Positions 35,862 through 43,804 of a stretch of 64,000 bases of DNA are shown piece by piece. The position numbers and the translations under genes are program-made. The notes under the pieces are model-generated. The model worked only from the letters and a program-made list of their open reading frames with translations, searched no databases and was not told the DNA's origin. Location of the stretch: positions 124,001 to 188,000 of the forward strand of contig JAWSVE010000002.1 in NCBI GenBank assembly GCA_033852115.1, written 5' to 3'. Position 1 is the stretch's first letter. Each line of letters starts with the position of its first letter. Source of the stretch: JAWSVE01 sp033852115 (GTDB taxonomy: Bacteria > Pseudomonadota > Gammaproteobacteria > Pseudomonadales > Cellvibrionaceae).

Positions 35862-36497
35862 ATGACAACGACTCAACAGCCGATCACCCTCTATACCAAC
35901 CCGTTTTCACGAGGCCGAATTGCCCGCTGGATGTTGGAAGAGCTTGGCGTGGACTACCAAGAGCAAATCATGGAATACGGGGGCAGTATTAAATCGTCAG
36001 AGTATTTGAACATTAACCCGATGGGCAAAGTGCCTGCCTTAGTTCACGGCGATACGGTGGTGACTGAAGTGGCCGCGATTTGTGCTTATCTCGCCGATCA
36101 GTTCCCTGACAAAGGCTTAGCACCCGCGGTCAACAGCCCTGAGCGAGCGGCATACTACCGTTGGTTATTCTTTGTTGCAGGCCCTTTGGAAATGGCAATG
36201 AACGCGATTGTATTCGATTGGGAAATTAATCAAGAGCGTGCCCAATCCATTGGTTGTGGCTTGGTGAGTGATGTCTTTCGCACGCTTGAACAACTGTTAG
36301 CCGATAAGCCCTATGTCTGTGGTGATTCGTTTACGGTAGCCGATCTTCTGCTAAGCAGTATGTTGGGGTGGCACATAGCGCAAAAGCAAATTGAGCCGAA
36401 ACCGGTGTTTGTGGAATATGTCGAGCGAGCGCAGAGTCGTCCAGCGGCGAAGCGAGCTGACCAAATCGATAATGAATTGGCTGCAAACGTTGCTTAA
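35862..36497 (+). CDS. glutathione S-transferase
   Basis: 211 residues from ATG 35862, preceded by the excellent ribosome site AAGGAGATATACC; an upstream in-frame start at 35823 is unlikely. Thioredoxin-like domain with TLYTNPFSRGRIARWML (Ser/Arg glutathione-site pattern), NPMGKVPALVHGDTVVTEVAAICAYLAD, then helical domain with SFTVADLLLSSML. Activity on electrophiles is expected, substrate unknown. Divergent from the WYL regulator gene. Confidence 0.88.
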   Translation: MTTTQQPITLYTNPFSRGRIARWMLEELGVDYQEQIMEYGGSIKSSEYLNINPMGKVPALVHGDTVVTEVAAICAYLADQFPDKGLAPAVNSPERAAYYRWLFFVAGPLEMAMNAIVFDWEINQERAQSIGCGLVSDVFRTLEQLLADKPYVCGDSFTVADLLLSSMLGWHIAQKQIEPKPVFVEYVERAQSRPAAKRADQIDNELAANVA

Positions 36498-36511
36498 CGA
36501 CTAAGTGAAAA

Positions 36512-36546
36512 GCGGTAGCGGTTTTGCCTATAGCAATGGCTACCGC
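36512..36546. terminator. hairpin between convergent genes
   Basis: GCGGTAGC at 36512-36519 pairs with GCTACCGC at 36539-36546. A third copy, CGCTACCG, follows at 36553-36560, so an alternative pairing exists. Short T-runs on either side, so it is only a possible bidirectional terminator. Confidence 0.4.
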
Positions 36547-36554
36547 AATGGTCG

Positions 36555-37727
36555 CTACCGAATAGATTGAGCAAGCGCTTGTTCGTGCTGTCCATTTGGA
36601 GAGATTACAAAGGCGGGAAGTGCAGTAATGGCATAGGTTGTTGATATGCCGCGCATCTCGCCTGTCTCTGGGTCAGGCAAGCCATCCGCATTGCGGCGCA
36701 ACGAATACCACCAAGCCGGTAAATTGATTTTTCCAACCACTTCGTGAATCGCGCCAACAGCACTGCGACCATTGCCCGCAGTCCCTCGGTAATGCTCTCG
36801 CCAATCGCGGTAACCGCCCATATAACCAAATAGAGAACCATCGGGCTTCAGCTCAAATTGAAATTGTGATTGTTCTAGTACTAATTCTTTAGGGTAAAAC
36901 GCAGGGGCGTAAAAATCTCTTAGCGTTAATGTTTCTGGTGAAATATTGGTAACGATACCGTCTTTTATGCGCACTGATGAAACATCTTGGAAGCGTGTGT
37001 CAGGGTCGATGCGAAACGAGTAATCCGCTGCAATATCGCCATTGGCATCCTTAACCATATCGTCTTTAGAGAGGTAAAAACCCAACTTCGCGTTGCTGTC
37101 ATTCATCGGCGATTCGTTTCCTGACAACAGCATAACAATAGTAAACGCGCCATCATGCATTGAGTCGTTAGAGTTTTTACCCGTACCGGCTTCCCGCGGT
37201 TGACCGCGAAAACGCAAAACACAGCCCGAGGATTTATAGAACGCATTATCGACACCTGGCACGCCATTAACGCCAGTAAATCCTGTCGACTCATCACCGT
37301 CGAGATTAAAACCAAACGCGATATCACCTTCTACCTCGTACATGCCCGGGTCAGGCAAAACCGTGGGATTATCATAAACATTTTCGCGGTTGGGGCCGCG
37401 GTTGTAATAGAGAGAGTAACCATTTGGCCCGCGCGTTCGCTCGTCGACCCGCTCAGGGTCCAGTGCTGCAATGGCTTCAGCGCGCGTGCGGTAGGGCGTT
37501 GTCAGAATCGTAGGCCAGTCATTGTCTGGGTTGGTGCCCTGCGGGCAATCGGTGCCGGGTAGATCGCGCTGTACACTGTCGCTGCCATAGTAGTGGGCGA
37601 GTTCGTAATACTCGACAACAAAGCCCAGATGCCATGGTTCTGCGTAAACGTGAGGTATGCAAATCAGCGGGATGACGCATAGCGTCGAGCGGTAAAACAA
37701 AGACAAAAGGGAAACTAGCTTGGCCAT
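36555..37727 (-). CDS. exported protein of unknown function
   Basis: 390 residues with a signal peptide (ending VYA). Mature part has GDIAFGFNLDGDESTGFTG, NDSMHDGAFTIVMLLSGNE and DGSLFGYMGGYRDWREHYRG segments; Asp- and Gly-rich loops suggest calcium binding or a beta-rich fold. One Cys pair (DCPQG and SGCVLRFRG). I do not recognise a family. Monocistronic, convergent with the GST gene. Confidence 0.7.
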   Translation of the reverse strand: MAKLVSLLSLFYRSTLCVIPLICIPHVYAEPWHLGFVVEYYELAHYYGSDSVQRDLPGTDCPQGTNPDNDWPTILTTPYRTRAEAIAALDPERVDERTRGPNGYSLYYNRGPNRENVYDNPTVLPDPGMYEVEGDIAFGFNLDGDESTGFTGVNGVPGVDNAFYKSSGCVLRFRGQPREAGTGKNSNDSMHDGAFTIVMLLSGNESPMNDSNAKLGFYLSKDDMVKDANGDIAADYSFRIDPDTRFQDVSSVRIKDGIVTNISPETLTLRDFYAPAFYPKELVLEQSQFQFELKPDGSLFGYMGGYRDWREHYRGTAGNGRSAVGAIHEVVGKINLPAWWYSLRRNADGLPDPETGEMRGISTTYAITALPAFVISPNGQHEQALAQSIR

Positions 37728-37853
37728 GCAGATTTTCCTTCGCGAAACATTATTGTTGTATTGTATAAAACGAATTAGTTAATACTACAAACTAATGAGG
37801 TGCTAAAGAAGAGTGGTGAAACAAAAGCTATGTAAAGTGGCGAGTAATGACGG

Positions 37854-38069
37854 CTAATCTGTATCGTTGCTACCGGACAGGCTATAACCTATCCAATGCA
37901 ATAAATAATGGCGGCCAAAGATCATTAACGCCAGACCTATGCCCGCCATCAATAAACTGTGCGACGTACTCAGTTGCAACTCTGGAGGGACCCCATCCCA
38001 GAAAAGGAGTAGCATGCTCATCGCTTCGAGCGAAAGACCAACTAACGCTGAATAAAATCGCATTAACAT
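37854..38069 (-). CDS. small two-helix membrane protein
   Basis: 71 residues with two membrane segments (about 5-24 and 38-58) joined by a short loop. It starts three bases after the stop of the methyltransferase gene, in the same direction, so probable co-translation. No known family. Confidence 0.55.
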   Translation of the reverse strand: MLMRFYSALVGLSLEAMSMLLLFWDGVPPELQLSTSHSLLMAGIGLALMIFGRHYLLHWIGYSLSGSNDTD

Positions 38070-38072
38070 TCT

Positions 38073-38693
38073 CTACAACGGTTTTCTAGCGACGATAAAA
38101 ATCGAGTCTTTCCCGGGTTGCCATTCATGATCAATAGTGAATCCCGCATCTGTCATCGCAGCTAGTAATGTCTGCTTGTCAAAAGTGTTTACAAATGGCG
38201 CCTTACCAAACCACTGCATAACCTTAATAAATGAGCGAAAAATAGGATTGATGTGACCAATTAGCGCTGTACTGGTGACGAAGATGCCGCCGGGTTTAAC
38301 GAGCCGATAAGCACTTGCAACTGTTTCATTGACATTATCGAGCAGGTGCAAAATGTTCAGGCCCAAAACGGCATCGAAACTATTGGGCTCTAACGCTAGT
38401 GACTCCAACGTTCCTTCTAAAAATGACAGGTTATCAAGCCCTGCCGCAATGCGTTTTTCTTCTGCTATCGCAATCATGTTTGGTGAAATATCGGAAGCGA
38501 GAAACTGCCCAACGTGAGGCGCATGAACAATGGCAGTACTACCAGTCCCGCAGCCAAATTCAAATACTTTCCAATCCGGCTTGAAGTAGCCTTGCGTAAT
38601 GCTTAGCTTTTTTTCATAAACCTCTTCATTACGAACAGGGTTTTTCGCGTAGCGAGTGGCTATTTTGTCCCAAAAACTCTTCGAATCGATCAT
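38073..38693 (-). CDS. class I SAM-dependent methyltransferase
   Basis: 206 residues. SAM motif VFEFGCGTGSTA near residue 40, then FLASDISPNMIAIAEEK, NSFDAVLGLNILHLL and LVKPGGIFVTSTAL, in order. The protein has a C-terminal KxGFxxxxEW-like arrangement. The acceptor is unknown. It is followed by a small two-helix membrane protein gene, three bases away. Confidence 0.88.
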   Translation of the reverse strand: MIDSKSFWDKIATRYAKNPVRNEEVYEKKLSITQGYFKPDWKVFEFGCGTGSTAIVHAPHVGQFLASDISPNMIAIAEEKRIAAGLDNLSFLEGTLESLALEPNSFDAVLGLNILHLLDNVNETVASAYRLVKPGGIFVTSTALIGHINPIFRSFIKVMQWFGKAPFVNTFDKQTLLAAMTDAGFTIDHEWQPGKDSIFIVARKPL

Positions 38694-38906
38694 GGTGAAG
38701 GTGACCTATAAATGACGTTGTAAGCAGGGCTTAGGTTATACCGAGATAATCTTCGAATGTATAGTAGAGCGCTAAATTAACACTGTACTAACTAAGAAAA
38801 GGATGCATTACATCGTGGAAATCGAGCACTTCGGCTACATGAGAGGCCTTTACACCCGAAATCTCGGAAAGAGTGATCGCTGCGGACTGCTACACGCTGT
38901 CATTTG

Positions 38907-39311
38907 CTACCCTCCTAAGAGTGGTAAATGCTTGACTTTATGATACGTAAGCGACATCTTGATACAGTGTTTTAGCTCTTTTTTAGGAAGAGAGTCTTTT
39001 ACCCCAAAGACAATTGCTCGATTCCCTTCGAAACGAAATTTGTTGCCGTATAACTCTTTGAACGTGTCTACCAACTTAGTATTACAATTGAAATAGATTG
39101 CGTACTGGTCAGGAAAATTTTTTTTCCAGTCATACCTCACAGCACTACCGCCCTTAACCAGATAACTTGGCTCACCCCATCTCAGCGATTCTTCAACTTC
39201 ACCAAGACCACTCTCTTTGGCCGCTGCCAATATCAAATCCCTTATCGTTTCGAGCTTCTTTCTTATTGACGCGGGATAGTCTTTAAACTTTTCCTCAACT
39301 TCGTGTTTCAT
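38907..39311 (-). CDS. DUF1801 protein, in an integron-type cassette
   Basis: 134 residues. The DUF1801 (YdhG-like) pattern is clear: KFKDYPASIRKKLETIRDLI, EESLRWGEPSYLV, YAIYFNCN, and a C-terminal Lys-rich YHKVKHLPLL. Proteins of this family are frequent integron cassette genes. It starts 30 bases after the attC-like site 39341-39414 in the same orientation, as expected for a cassette; no attC follows its stop in this window. Role unknown. Confidence 0.82.
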   Translation of the reverse strand: MKHEVEEKFKDYPASIRKKLETIRDLILAAAKESGLGEVEESLRWGEPSYLVKGGSAVRYDWKKNFPDQYAIYFNCNTKLVDTFKELYGNKFRFEGNRAIVFGVKDSLPKKELKHCIKMSLTYHKVKHLPLLGG

Positions 39312-39340
39312 TAGATATTGATTTCATCCTCGATTACATA

Positions 39341-39414
39341 TAACGCCAAGTGTTGCTATTTCACAGCGCATATTTTGCGTTGTCTCAGCCGAACGCGACA
39401 ACCTCGCATTGTTA
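39341..39414 (-). other. attC-like recombination site
   Basis: Read on the minus strand this begins TAACAATG and ends TTGGCGTTA. The outer TAAC/GTTA pair is complementary, the GTTG/CAAC inner stem is complementary with one extrahelical base, and the loop holds a GCG/CGC-type pairing, which is the attC plan. It lies between the upstream cassette gene and the DUF1801 gene. Confidence 0.7.
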
Positions 39415-39437
39415 CTGGTTGAGTGCCGACAGCGTAT

Positions 39438-39803
39438 TTAACCAATAGATTCCCCCTGAAATAAAGAACACCCCAGCCCCCAAAATAAAGCAAGTGCAAA
39501 TACAAACCTAACTGGATCAGTTTTAAACCTAATTGCGCGAGTCTCAATAGAAATGCCTACAAGAGAGCCATTTTGCATTGCGGATGCTCCAAGGATAACG
39601 CCATGCACTAGAAAAGGGGTTGTAGATAGAATAAATATAGAGCCGAATAGGGCTAAAGTTATTCCCTTAAATACAATGTGAAAGCATTACTGCTCAGCGC
39701 TAAAAAGTAAGATTATCGAGACTAATAATAATATTGTAGGCAGTGCGAGCACCTTCTTTGCTGTAGCGGCAATTGCTTTTCTTTCTTTATCTTCCTGATG
39801 CAT
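39438..39803 (-). pseudogene. cassette gene for a membrane protein, interrupted by TAA
   Basis: The frame starts at ATG 39803, eleven bases after the attC site 39814-39939. It reads MHQEDKERKAIAATAKK, then a membrane helix, a TAA at 39689-39687 (codon 39), then continues in frame through another membrane helix (LALFGSIFILSTTPFLV) and ends at 39438 next to the second attC. A single stop inside an otherwise intact cassette gene indicates recent decay. Family not recognised. Confidence 0.65.
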
Positions 39804-39813
39804 GATGAACCAT

Positions 39814-39939
39814 TAACGCCGCCAACAGCGGCAGATTACATGGAGCACCGTTTGTGAAACAATGAGCGAAACGAACACAAACGATGCGCAGTGTAAGCTG
39901 TCCAGCCCACGAAGTGGGCGATGCTGATTGGCCTTGTTA
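39814..39939 (-). other. attC-like recombination site
   Basis: Minus-strand start TAACAAGGCCAATCAGC and end GCTGTTGGCGGCGTTA. The two ends pair over about 15 positions: TAAC/GTTA, CC-AA/TT-GG and CAGC/GCTG, with a single extra T in the left arm, exactly as in attC sites where one strand carries extrahelical bases. About 126 bases, within the long class seen in Vibrio-type integrons. Confidence 0.75.
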
Positions 39940-39955
39940 TATTTACCCACCACTC

Positions 39956-40450
39956 TTACCCAACTGAAGCTTTGACACTAGCAATAAGGTCTTCTACATC
40001 CGCTACCTTATTAAACACAATACCTTTTTTATGTTCCACAGATTTTAAAATTATTGGTTTTGCTAAGTATGGAAACATCCAAATTAACTTTAGCAACCTT
40101 AGAATAATTCGGATTTCAGGACAGTTAGATGGAAGCTCCGGACGAGATTTAAACATATAGGAAACATTGCGCTTAAAACAGCGAAATATACAGATATGCC
40201 TCGGTACATCGAGAAATATTACATAGTCTGCGCTTTCTCTAACCGTTTTCGACACCCCTTCAATTATCCACTGGTTTTGATTAATTAGCTGCTGCTCGCC
40301 TATAGCCCGCTCCTCTTTTGAAGCGGCAACCCACCCCTCTTTCCAAACCACACTATCCAAACTATCGACTGGTATTCCGAGAGCATGGCCTAATTTTTTA
40401 GCCAATGTCGTTTTTCCTGAACCTGCATTCCCTGTGATATGTAGCTTCAT
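39956..40450 (-). CDS. P-loop kinase-like protein (DNA-topology modulation/FlaR type), in a cassette
   Basis: 164 residues. Walker A GNAGSGKTT near residue 7 and LDSVVWKEGWVAASKEER, then WIIEGVSKTVRESADYVIFLDVPRHICIFR, matching the small adenylate-kinase-like FlaR/topology-modulation family. Such genes are common in integron cassettes. Its stop is followed within 17 bases by the attC site on the same strand. Physiological role unknown. Confidence 0.8.
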   Translation of the reverse strand: MKLHITGNAGSGKTTLAKKLGHALGIPVDSLDSVVWKEGWVAASKEERAIGEQQLINQNQWIIEGVSKTVRESADYVIFLDVPRHICIFRCFKRNVSYMFKSRPELPSNCPEIRIILRLLKLIWMFPYLAKPIILKSVEHKKGIVFNKVADVEDLIASVKASVG

Positions 40451-40480
40451 GCTTTCTCAAAAATATAGCAGTATTATTCT

Positions 40481-40714
40481 GCGGCCTTGGCTGTTTATCT
40501 CCAGGCTGCGAAATTATTTTTTGGATTTCTCATTTAAACCGTTAAATCAATTAAAAACAACTACTTAGGCTTTATGTTGGAAAACGCGCCAGCATGAAAA
40601 GCAGCCTTGGCTGTGAGTATTTTGTTTCGCGGCCTGTTTCTACAGCCTATAAATATCTCTACTTATCAGTAGGTTATCTGCCCTGTAACTTTGTTTCGCA
40701 GCCCGGGCTGCGAA
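40481..40714. repeat. cluster of GC-rich dyads in a 600-base non-coding gap
   Basis: Three related elements: GCGGCCTTGGCTG at 40481 and GCAGCCTTGGCTG at 40601, and the exact 20-base palindrome centred at 40704 (TTCGCAGCCC then GGGCTGCGAA, 40695-40714). TTTGTTTCGCGGCC at 40621 and TTTGTTTCGCAGCC at 40690 are direct repeats of one another. No gene is credible between 40451 and 41058, which holds these repeats, a second hairpin at 40979-41011 and otherwise nothing recognisable. Confidence 0.5.
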
Positions 40715-40978
40715 GTTTGGGGATTAGATCAGTGATTTGACGTGTTCCTGAGGTGCGGATGCTGTGGAGTAAGTCAGTGAGTGTGGTTGTATTCCAAAGC
40801 TTTTATACGGCGATTGGCGGGATTCTAGGTTTAGCGTTGAGGTGTAACAGAGGTGAGGGCTTTCAACTAGTTGGTCCAAGCGGATTTTTCTTTACGAGTC
40901 TTTTTATTGTCGAAACGTTAAAGTGCAACAACGCTCAAGTCCCGCTAAGTTTTTCTGCAATTTGAATATGACTGTGTT

Positions 40979-41011
40979 ACGAAGCAGTGGAGCTGGCTCC
41001 AGCTGCTTCGT
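40979..41011. terminator. long GC-rich hairpin downstream of the sulfite-oxidase-like gene
   Basis: ACGAAGCAG (40979-40987) with CTGCTTCGT (41003-41011), and TGGAGC with GCTCCA inside, give about 15 pairs with one bulged G and a two-base loop. It lies about 50 bases after the stop of the oxidoreductase gene. There is no T-run, so a REP-type or mRNA-stabilising element is equally likely. Confidence 0.4.
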
Positions 41012-41058
41012 GGTAAGCGAAGAGAGGGGTCTGTAAAGCGACTACAGCGAGGAAAATC

Positions 41059-42234
41059 TTAGACAGTAAACGTTCGCGGCTGTTGTGCAAAGTTTTCCCA
41101 GTAGGTTGCTTTCTCAGGGGCTTCTTCCAGCGTCGGTTGAATATTGCCTGCGCGATCAATGACGCGGGAGACGATAGTGTGCTCTCCTGGTGGGAGTTTA
41201 TTTGTTTCGAATGAAAACAGCTTCCAGGAATATCTGGAGTTTTCTTTGTGCCATTTTGCGGTTTGCCACTCGCCATTATCTAGTTTGACTTCAACACGAT
41301 CCAGTTTGGAACCGTCATTTACGACAAAACCAGTAAATACAAAGCTACCACTATTTTGAGTGGCGCGCACGATGACTGATTTCATGTGCATTCGGCTGAC
41401 GGAACTTTGAACCCATGTGTCTGGGTTTAGTGGATCTTTTTTGAGTGTGACGTAATCTTTTGCCATGAAGCGCCCCATGTAACGCGTGTCTTGTACATGA
41501 ATGCGCTCGAGCCATTTTACATTCGCTACACCGTACCAGCCCGGCACGATGAGGCGTACGGGTTTTCCATGAAACAACGGTAGTGGTTCGCCATTCATTT
41601 CGAGCGCGAGCAGGGCGTTGGATTCCATGGCTTCTTCTACCGATAAGCTGCGTCCGAAATGCTGCATCACCTTGTTATCGCGAACAGTTTCTTCGCCAGC
41701 GTCTGCGCCAAAGAATACGATTTCTCGGGCACTTTGTTGTAGCTTGCTATCTTTGAGTACATCTTTCAGGCGTACGCCTTTCCAGCGAGCGTTACCGATA
41801 AGCCCATGAAATAATCGCTGTTGATTGCCACCGCACTCAAACCCGATATCCATTTCGACTTGTTTATATTGTTTAAGGTCGTCGATTGATAAATTCAGTG
41901 GCTTGTCAACTAAGCCTGAGATGCTCAGTTGATGAGTGTTTGGGTCAAGATCGGGCTGGCCGTAATGTTGAACAACATAGAAGTCTTCATTACGTGAATA
42001 AAAGCGAGAAATTTTACGTGTATCCTGAAAGTGCATGGCGCCGGGTTGCGCCTCTCCTCGAGCAAAATCTTTTGGCATATCGCTAAATGGAATCAATTCT
42101 TCTCCAGCTGCTAGTGCAGGTAAAGCCCAGCTAGGCAGGCTAGCAAGGGCACCTGTTGCCAGGCCTCGTTTTAAAAACTGGCGGCGCTGCGTATCAGATT
42201 CGTTAGCCTTGTTGTCAAAAGGTTGTTTGCTCAT
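41059..42234 (-). CDS. Tat-exported molybdopterin oxidoreductase, sulfite-oxidase family
   Basis: 391 residues. The twin-arginine signal RRQFLKRG at 17-24 with a hydrophobic segment ending LAAG sends a folded protein to the periplasm. FECGGNQQRLF supplies the Cys ligand of molybdenum, and GWYGVANVKWLERI is the classical active-site/dimer segment. A C-terminal Mo-co dimerisation domain follows (about 285-390). Family members oxidise sulfite or other sulfoxide-type substrates, passing electrons to a cytochrome; no cytochrome partner is adjacent. The next gene upstream, 58 bases away, encodes a YdhR-like protein. Confidence 0.85.
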   Translation of the reverse strand: MSKQPFDNKANESDTQRRQFLKRGLATGALASLPSWALPALAAGEELIPFSDMPKDFARGEAQPGAMHFQDTRKISRFYSRNEDFYVVQHYGQPDLDPNTHQLSISGLVDKPLNLSIDDLKQYKQVEMDIGFECGGNQQRLFHGLIGNARWKGVRLKDVLKDSKLQQSAREIVFFGADAGEETVRDNKVMQHFGRSLSVEEAMESNALLALEMNGEPLPLFHGKPVRLIVPGWYGVANVKWLERIHVQDTRYMGRFMAKDYVTLKKDPLNPDTWVQSSVSRMHMKSVIVRATQNSGSFVFTGFVVNDGSKLDRVEVKLDNGEWQTAKWHKENSRYSWKLFSFETNKLPPGEHTIVSRVIDRAGNIQPTLEEAPEKATYWENFAQQPRTFTV

Positions 42235-42291
42235 CGTGCTAGCCTTGTGCGTTATTGGTTTTATTGAAGCGCGCTACCTATCCCGAAGAGA

Positions 42292-42690
42292 TTATTGCGC
42301 ATTATCAATGATAACCGGAGAGCTGAAATAGGTAACGGTGGGCTCTGCGCCAAGGCGCTCTGTTAACCCTTTTTTCCATTCGTCTGTGTAGACAGCCTCG
42401 GCTGCTTCGCGGCTTTCCCAAAGATAAACACCACCGCCGATGCCGCCTTCGCCAAACAAGTAGTACTTGCGAATGAGGCCGGGTAAATCTTTGTACATCG
42501 GGACTGACGCTTCGTATAACGCTTTAGCTTGCTCAACAGTTGTGTCGGCACCCAGTGGAAAGTTAACAATGACGGTTGTATGCATGGTTGTGTCCTGATT
42601 AGCCAAGAGTTGAAAGGGTAACATTGCGAGTGATAGCAATGCGATTAAGTGAGTCAGTGCAGAGGCGGTGCGTTTTAGCGAGCGTTTCAT
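42292..42690 (-). CDS. exported YdhR-like (ABM fold) protein
   Basis: 132 residues. An N-terminal basic and hydrophobic stretch (about 1-31) looks like a signal peptide; the rest (HTTVIVNFPLG, AKALYEASVPMYKDLPGLIRKYYLF, GGVYLWESREAAEAVYTDEW) is the ABM/YdhR domain, proposed as monooxygenases of aromatic compounds. An internal ATG at HTTVIV would make a normal cytoplasmic YdhR, so the export is likely but not certain. Divergent from a LysR regulator. Confidence 0.75.
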   Translation of the reverse strand: MKRSLKRTASALTHLIALLSLAMLPFQLLANQDTTMHTTVIVNFPLGADTTVEQAKALYEASVPMYKDLPGLIRKYYLFGEGGIGGGVYLWESREAAEAVYTDEWKKGLTERLGAEPTVTYFSSPVIIDNAQ

Positions 42691-42740
42691 AGTGACGTCT
42701 CCGGTATTTTTGGGCAGACATTAACGGCATACTAGATATA

Positions 42741-42770
42741 ATACAAATTAATAATTGCAAACTCTTGTAT
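42741..42770. promoter_or_regulatory. dyad between divergent genes, LysR-type operator candidate
   Basis: ATACAA at 42741-42746 and TTGTAT at 42765-42770 form a perfect dyad in the 111 bases between the YdhR-like gene and the LysR gene. LysR regulators usually bind such sites (T-N11-A type) to control both neighbours. Assignment by position. Confidence 0.4.
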
Positions 42771-42801
42771 TGCTCATTTCAATAACCTATGACGGAGATG
42801 T

Positions 42802-43656
42802 ATGGACGTTACAGATTTTGAACCCTCGCTATTGCGTACTTTTATGGCCGTGGCTGAGCTAGGGAGCTTGTCCAAAGCCAGTGATCGCCTATGTTTAGCA
42901 CAGCCAACCATTAGTCTTCGTGTAAAACGCCTCGAAGAGCTGACGCAAAGTCAGCTCTTCACGCGGCATGGCCAAGGGGTTGCGTTAACGGAGGAGGGGA
43001 CGTTGTTGCTGCGCTACGCCAAGCGGATTCTCGATCTCCACAGCGAAGCGTGGAGCGCCATGTCATCGCCAGCTATTAGTGGCCCTGTGAGAATAGGCTT
43101 GTTGCCAGATTTGGCTATGAACGCCTGTGCCAACACGCTGTTTAACTTTGCTAAAGCACACCCAGGTGTACGACTTGAAATAACCGAAGGGACCTCAAGT
43201 GAGTTGCGCGATGCCCTGGATTCTGGGCGCTTAGATATTGCCGTATTAGTCAATCCAAAAGCAGATGATGAGCAGTTAATTGTACGTGATCAATTACAGT
43301 GGATTGCGGGTAAGCAGTTTGACTGGGAACATGATCGACCCTTACCCCTAGTACTTTGCCCTGCGCCTTGCCGGTATCGTGAAATGGCCTTTGCCGCGCT
43401 GGAGGAGGCTGGAATTCAATGGCAGCTGAGTTTTACCGCGCAGAATATATTCTTCATTCGCGAGGCGGTTGGCGCAGGTTTGGGCGTGACAATCCGAGGT
43501 CGCAGCTTTCTCAATAACGACCTCGAAACGTGTCATCGCCAACTAGGGCTTCCCGATCTACCTAGCGTGTCAATTACTGTTGAAACGGCTGCGAAGCCAA
43601 TCAACCCTGAATCGGTTGATGCGCTGCGTAACGTCATCCTCATGGCGGCGAGTTAG
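42802..43656 (+). CDS. LysR-family transcription regulator
   Basis: 284 residues. Winged helix at about 8-65 (LLRTFMAVAELGSLSKASDRLCLAQPTISLRVKRLEE), then a substrate-binding domain (about 90-280). ATG preceded by GGAG. It is divergent from, and probably regulates, the YdhR-like gene and perhaps the oxidoreductase downstream of it. The inducer is unknown. Confidence 0.85.
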   Translation: MDVTDFEPSLLRTFMAVAELGSLSKASDRLCLAQPTISLRVKRLEELTQSQLFTRHGQGVALTEEGTLLLRYAKRILDLHSEAWSAMSSPAISGPVRIGLLPDLAMNACANTLFNFAKAHPGVRLEITEGTSSELRDALDSGRLDIAVLVNPKADDEQLIVRDQLQWIAGKQFDWEHDRPLPLVLCPAPCRYREMAFAALEEAGIQWQLSFTAQNIFFIREAVGAGLGVTIRGRSFLNNDLETCHRQLGLPDLPSVSITVETAAKPINPESVDALRNVILMAAS

Positions 43657-43804
43657 TCCGATGGGTAAGCCGGTGACCGATCATCGGCGGTATCGGGTGC
43701 CCATCTTCAGGCAAGGCGATTTGCTAGACGGGTAAAGGAAGAGGCGTGACAATCGATCGTACTGTGCCAGAGGATACGAACAAGAGAAGGATCGATTTGC
43801 CTCC

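Noticed and set aside
39356..39547. 63-residue leftward open frame over the attC site
   Set aside because: It runs across the attC palindrome in a different frame from the cassette gene, which explains the region better.
40753..40965. 70-residue rightward open frame
   Set aside because: No ribosome site, GTG start, lies in repeat-rich non-coding sequence and resembles no protein.
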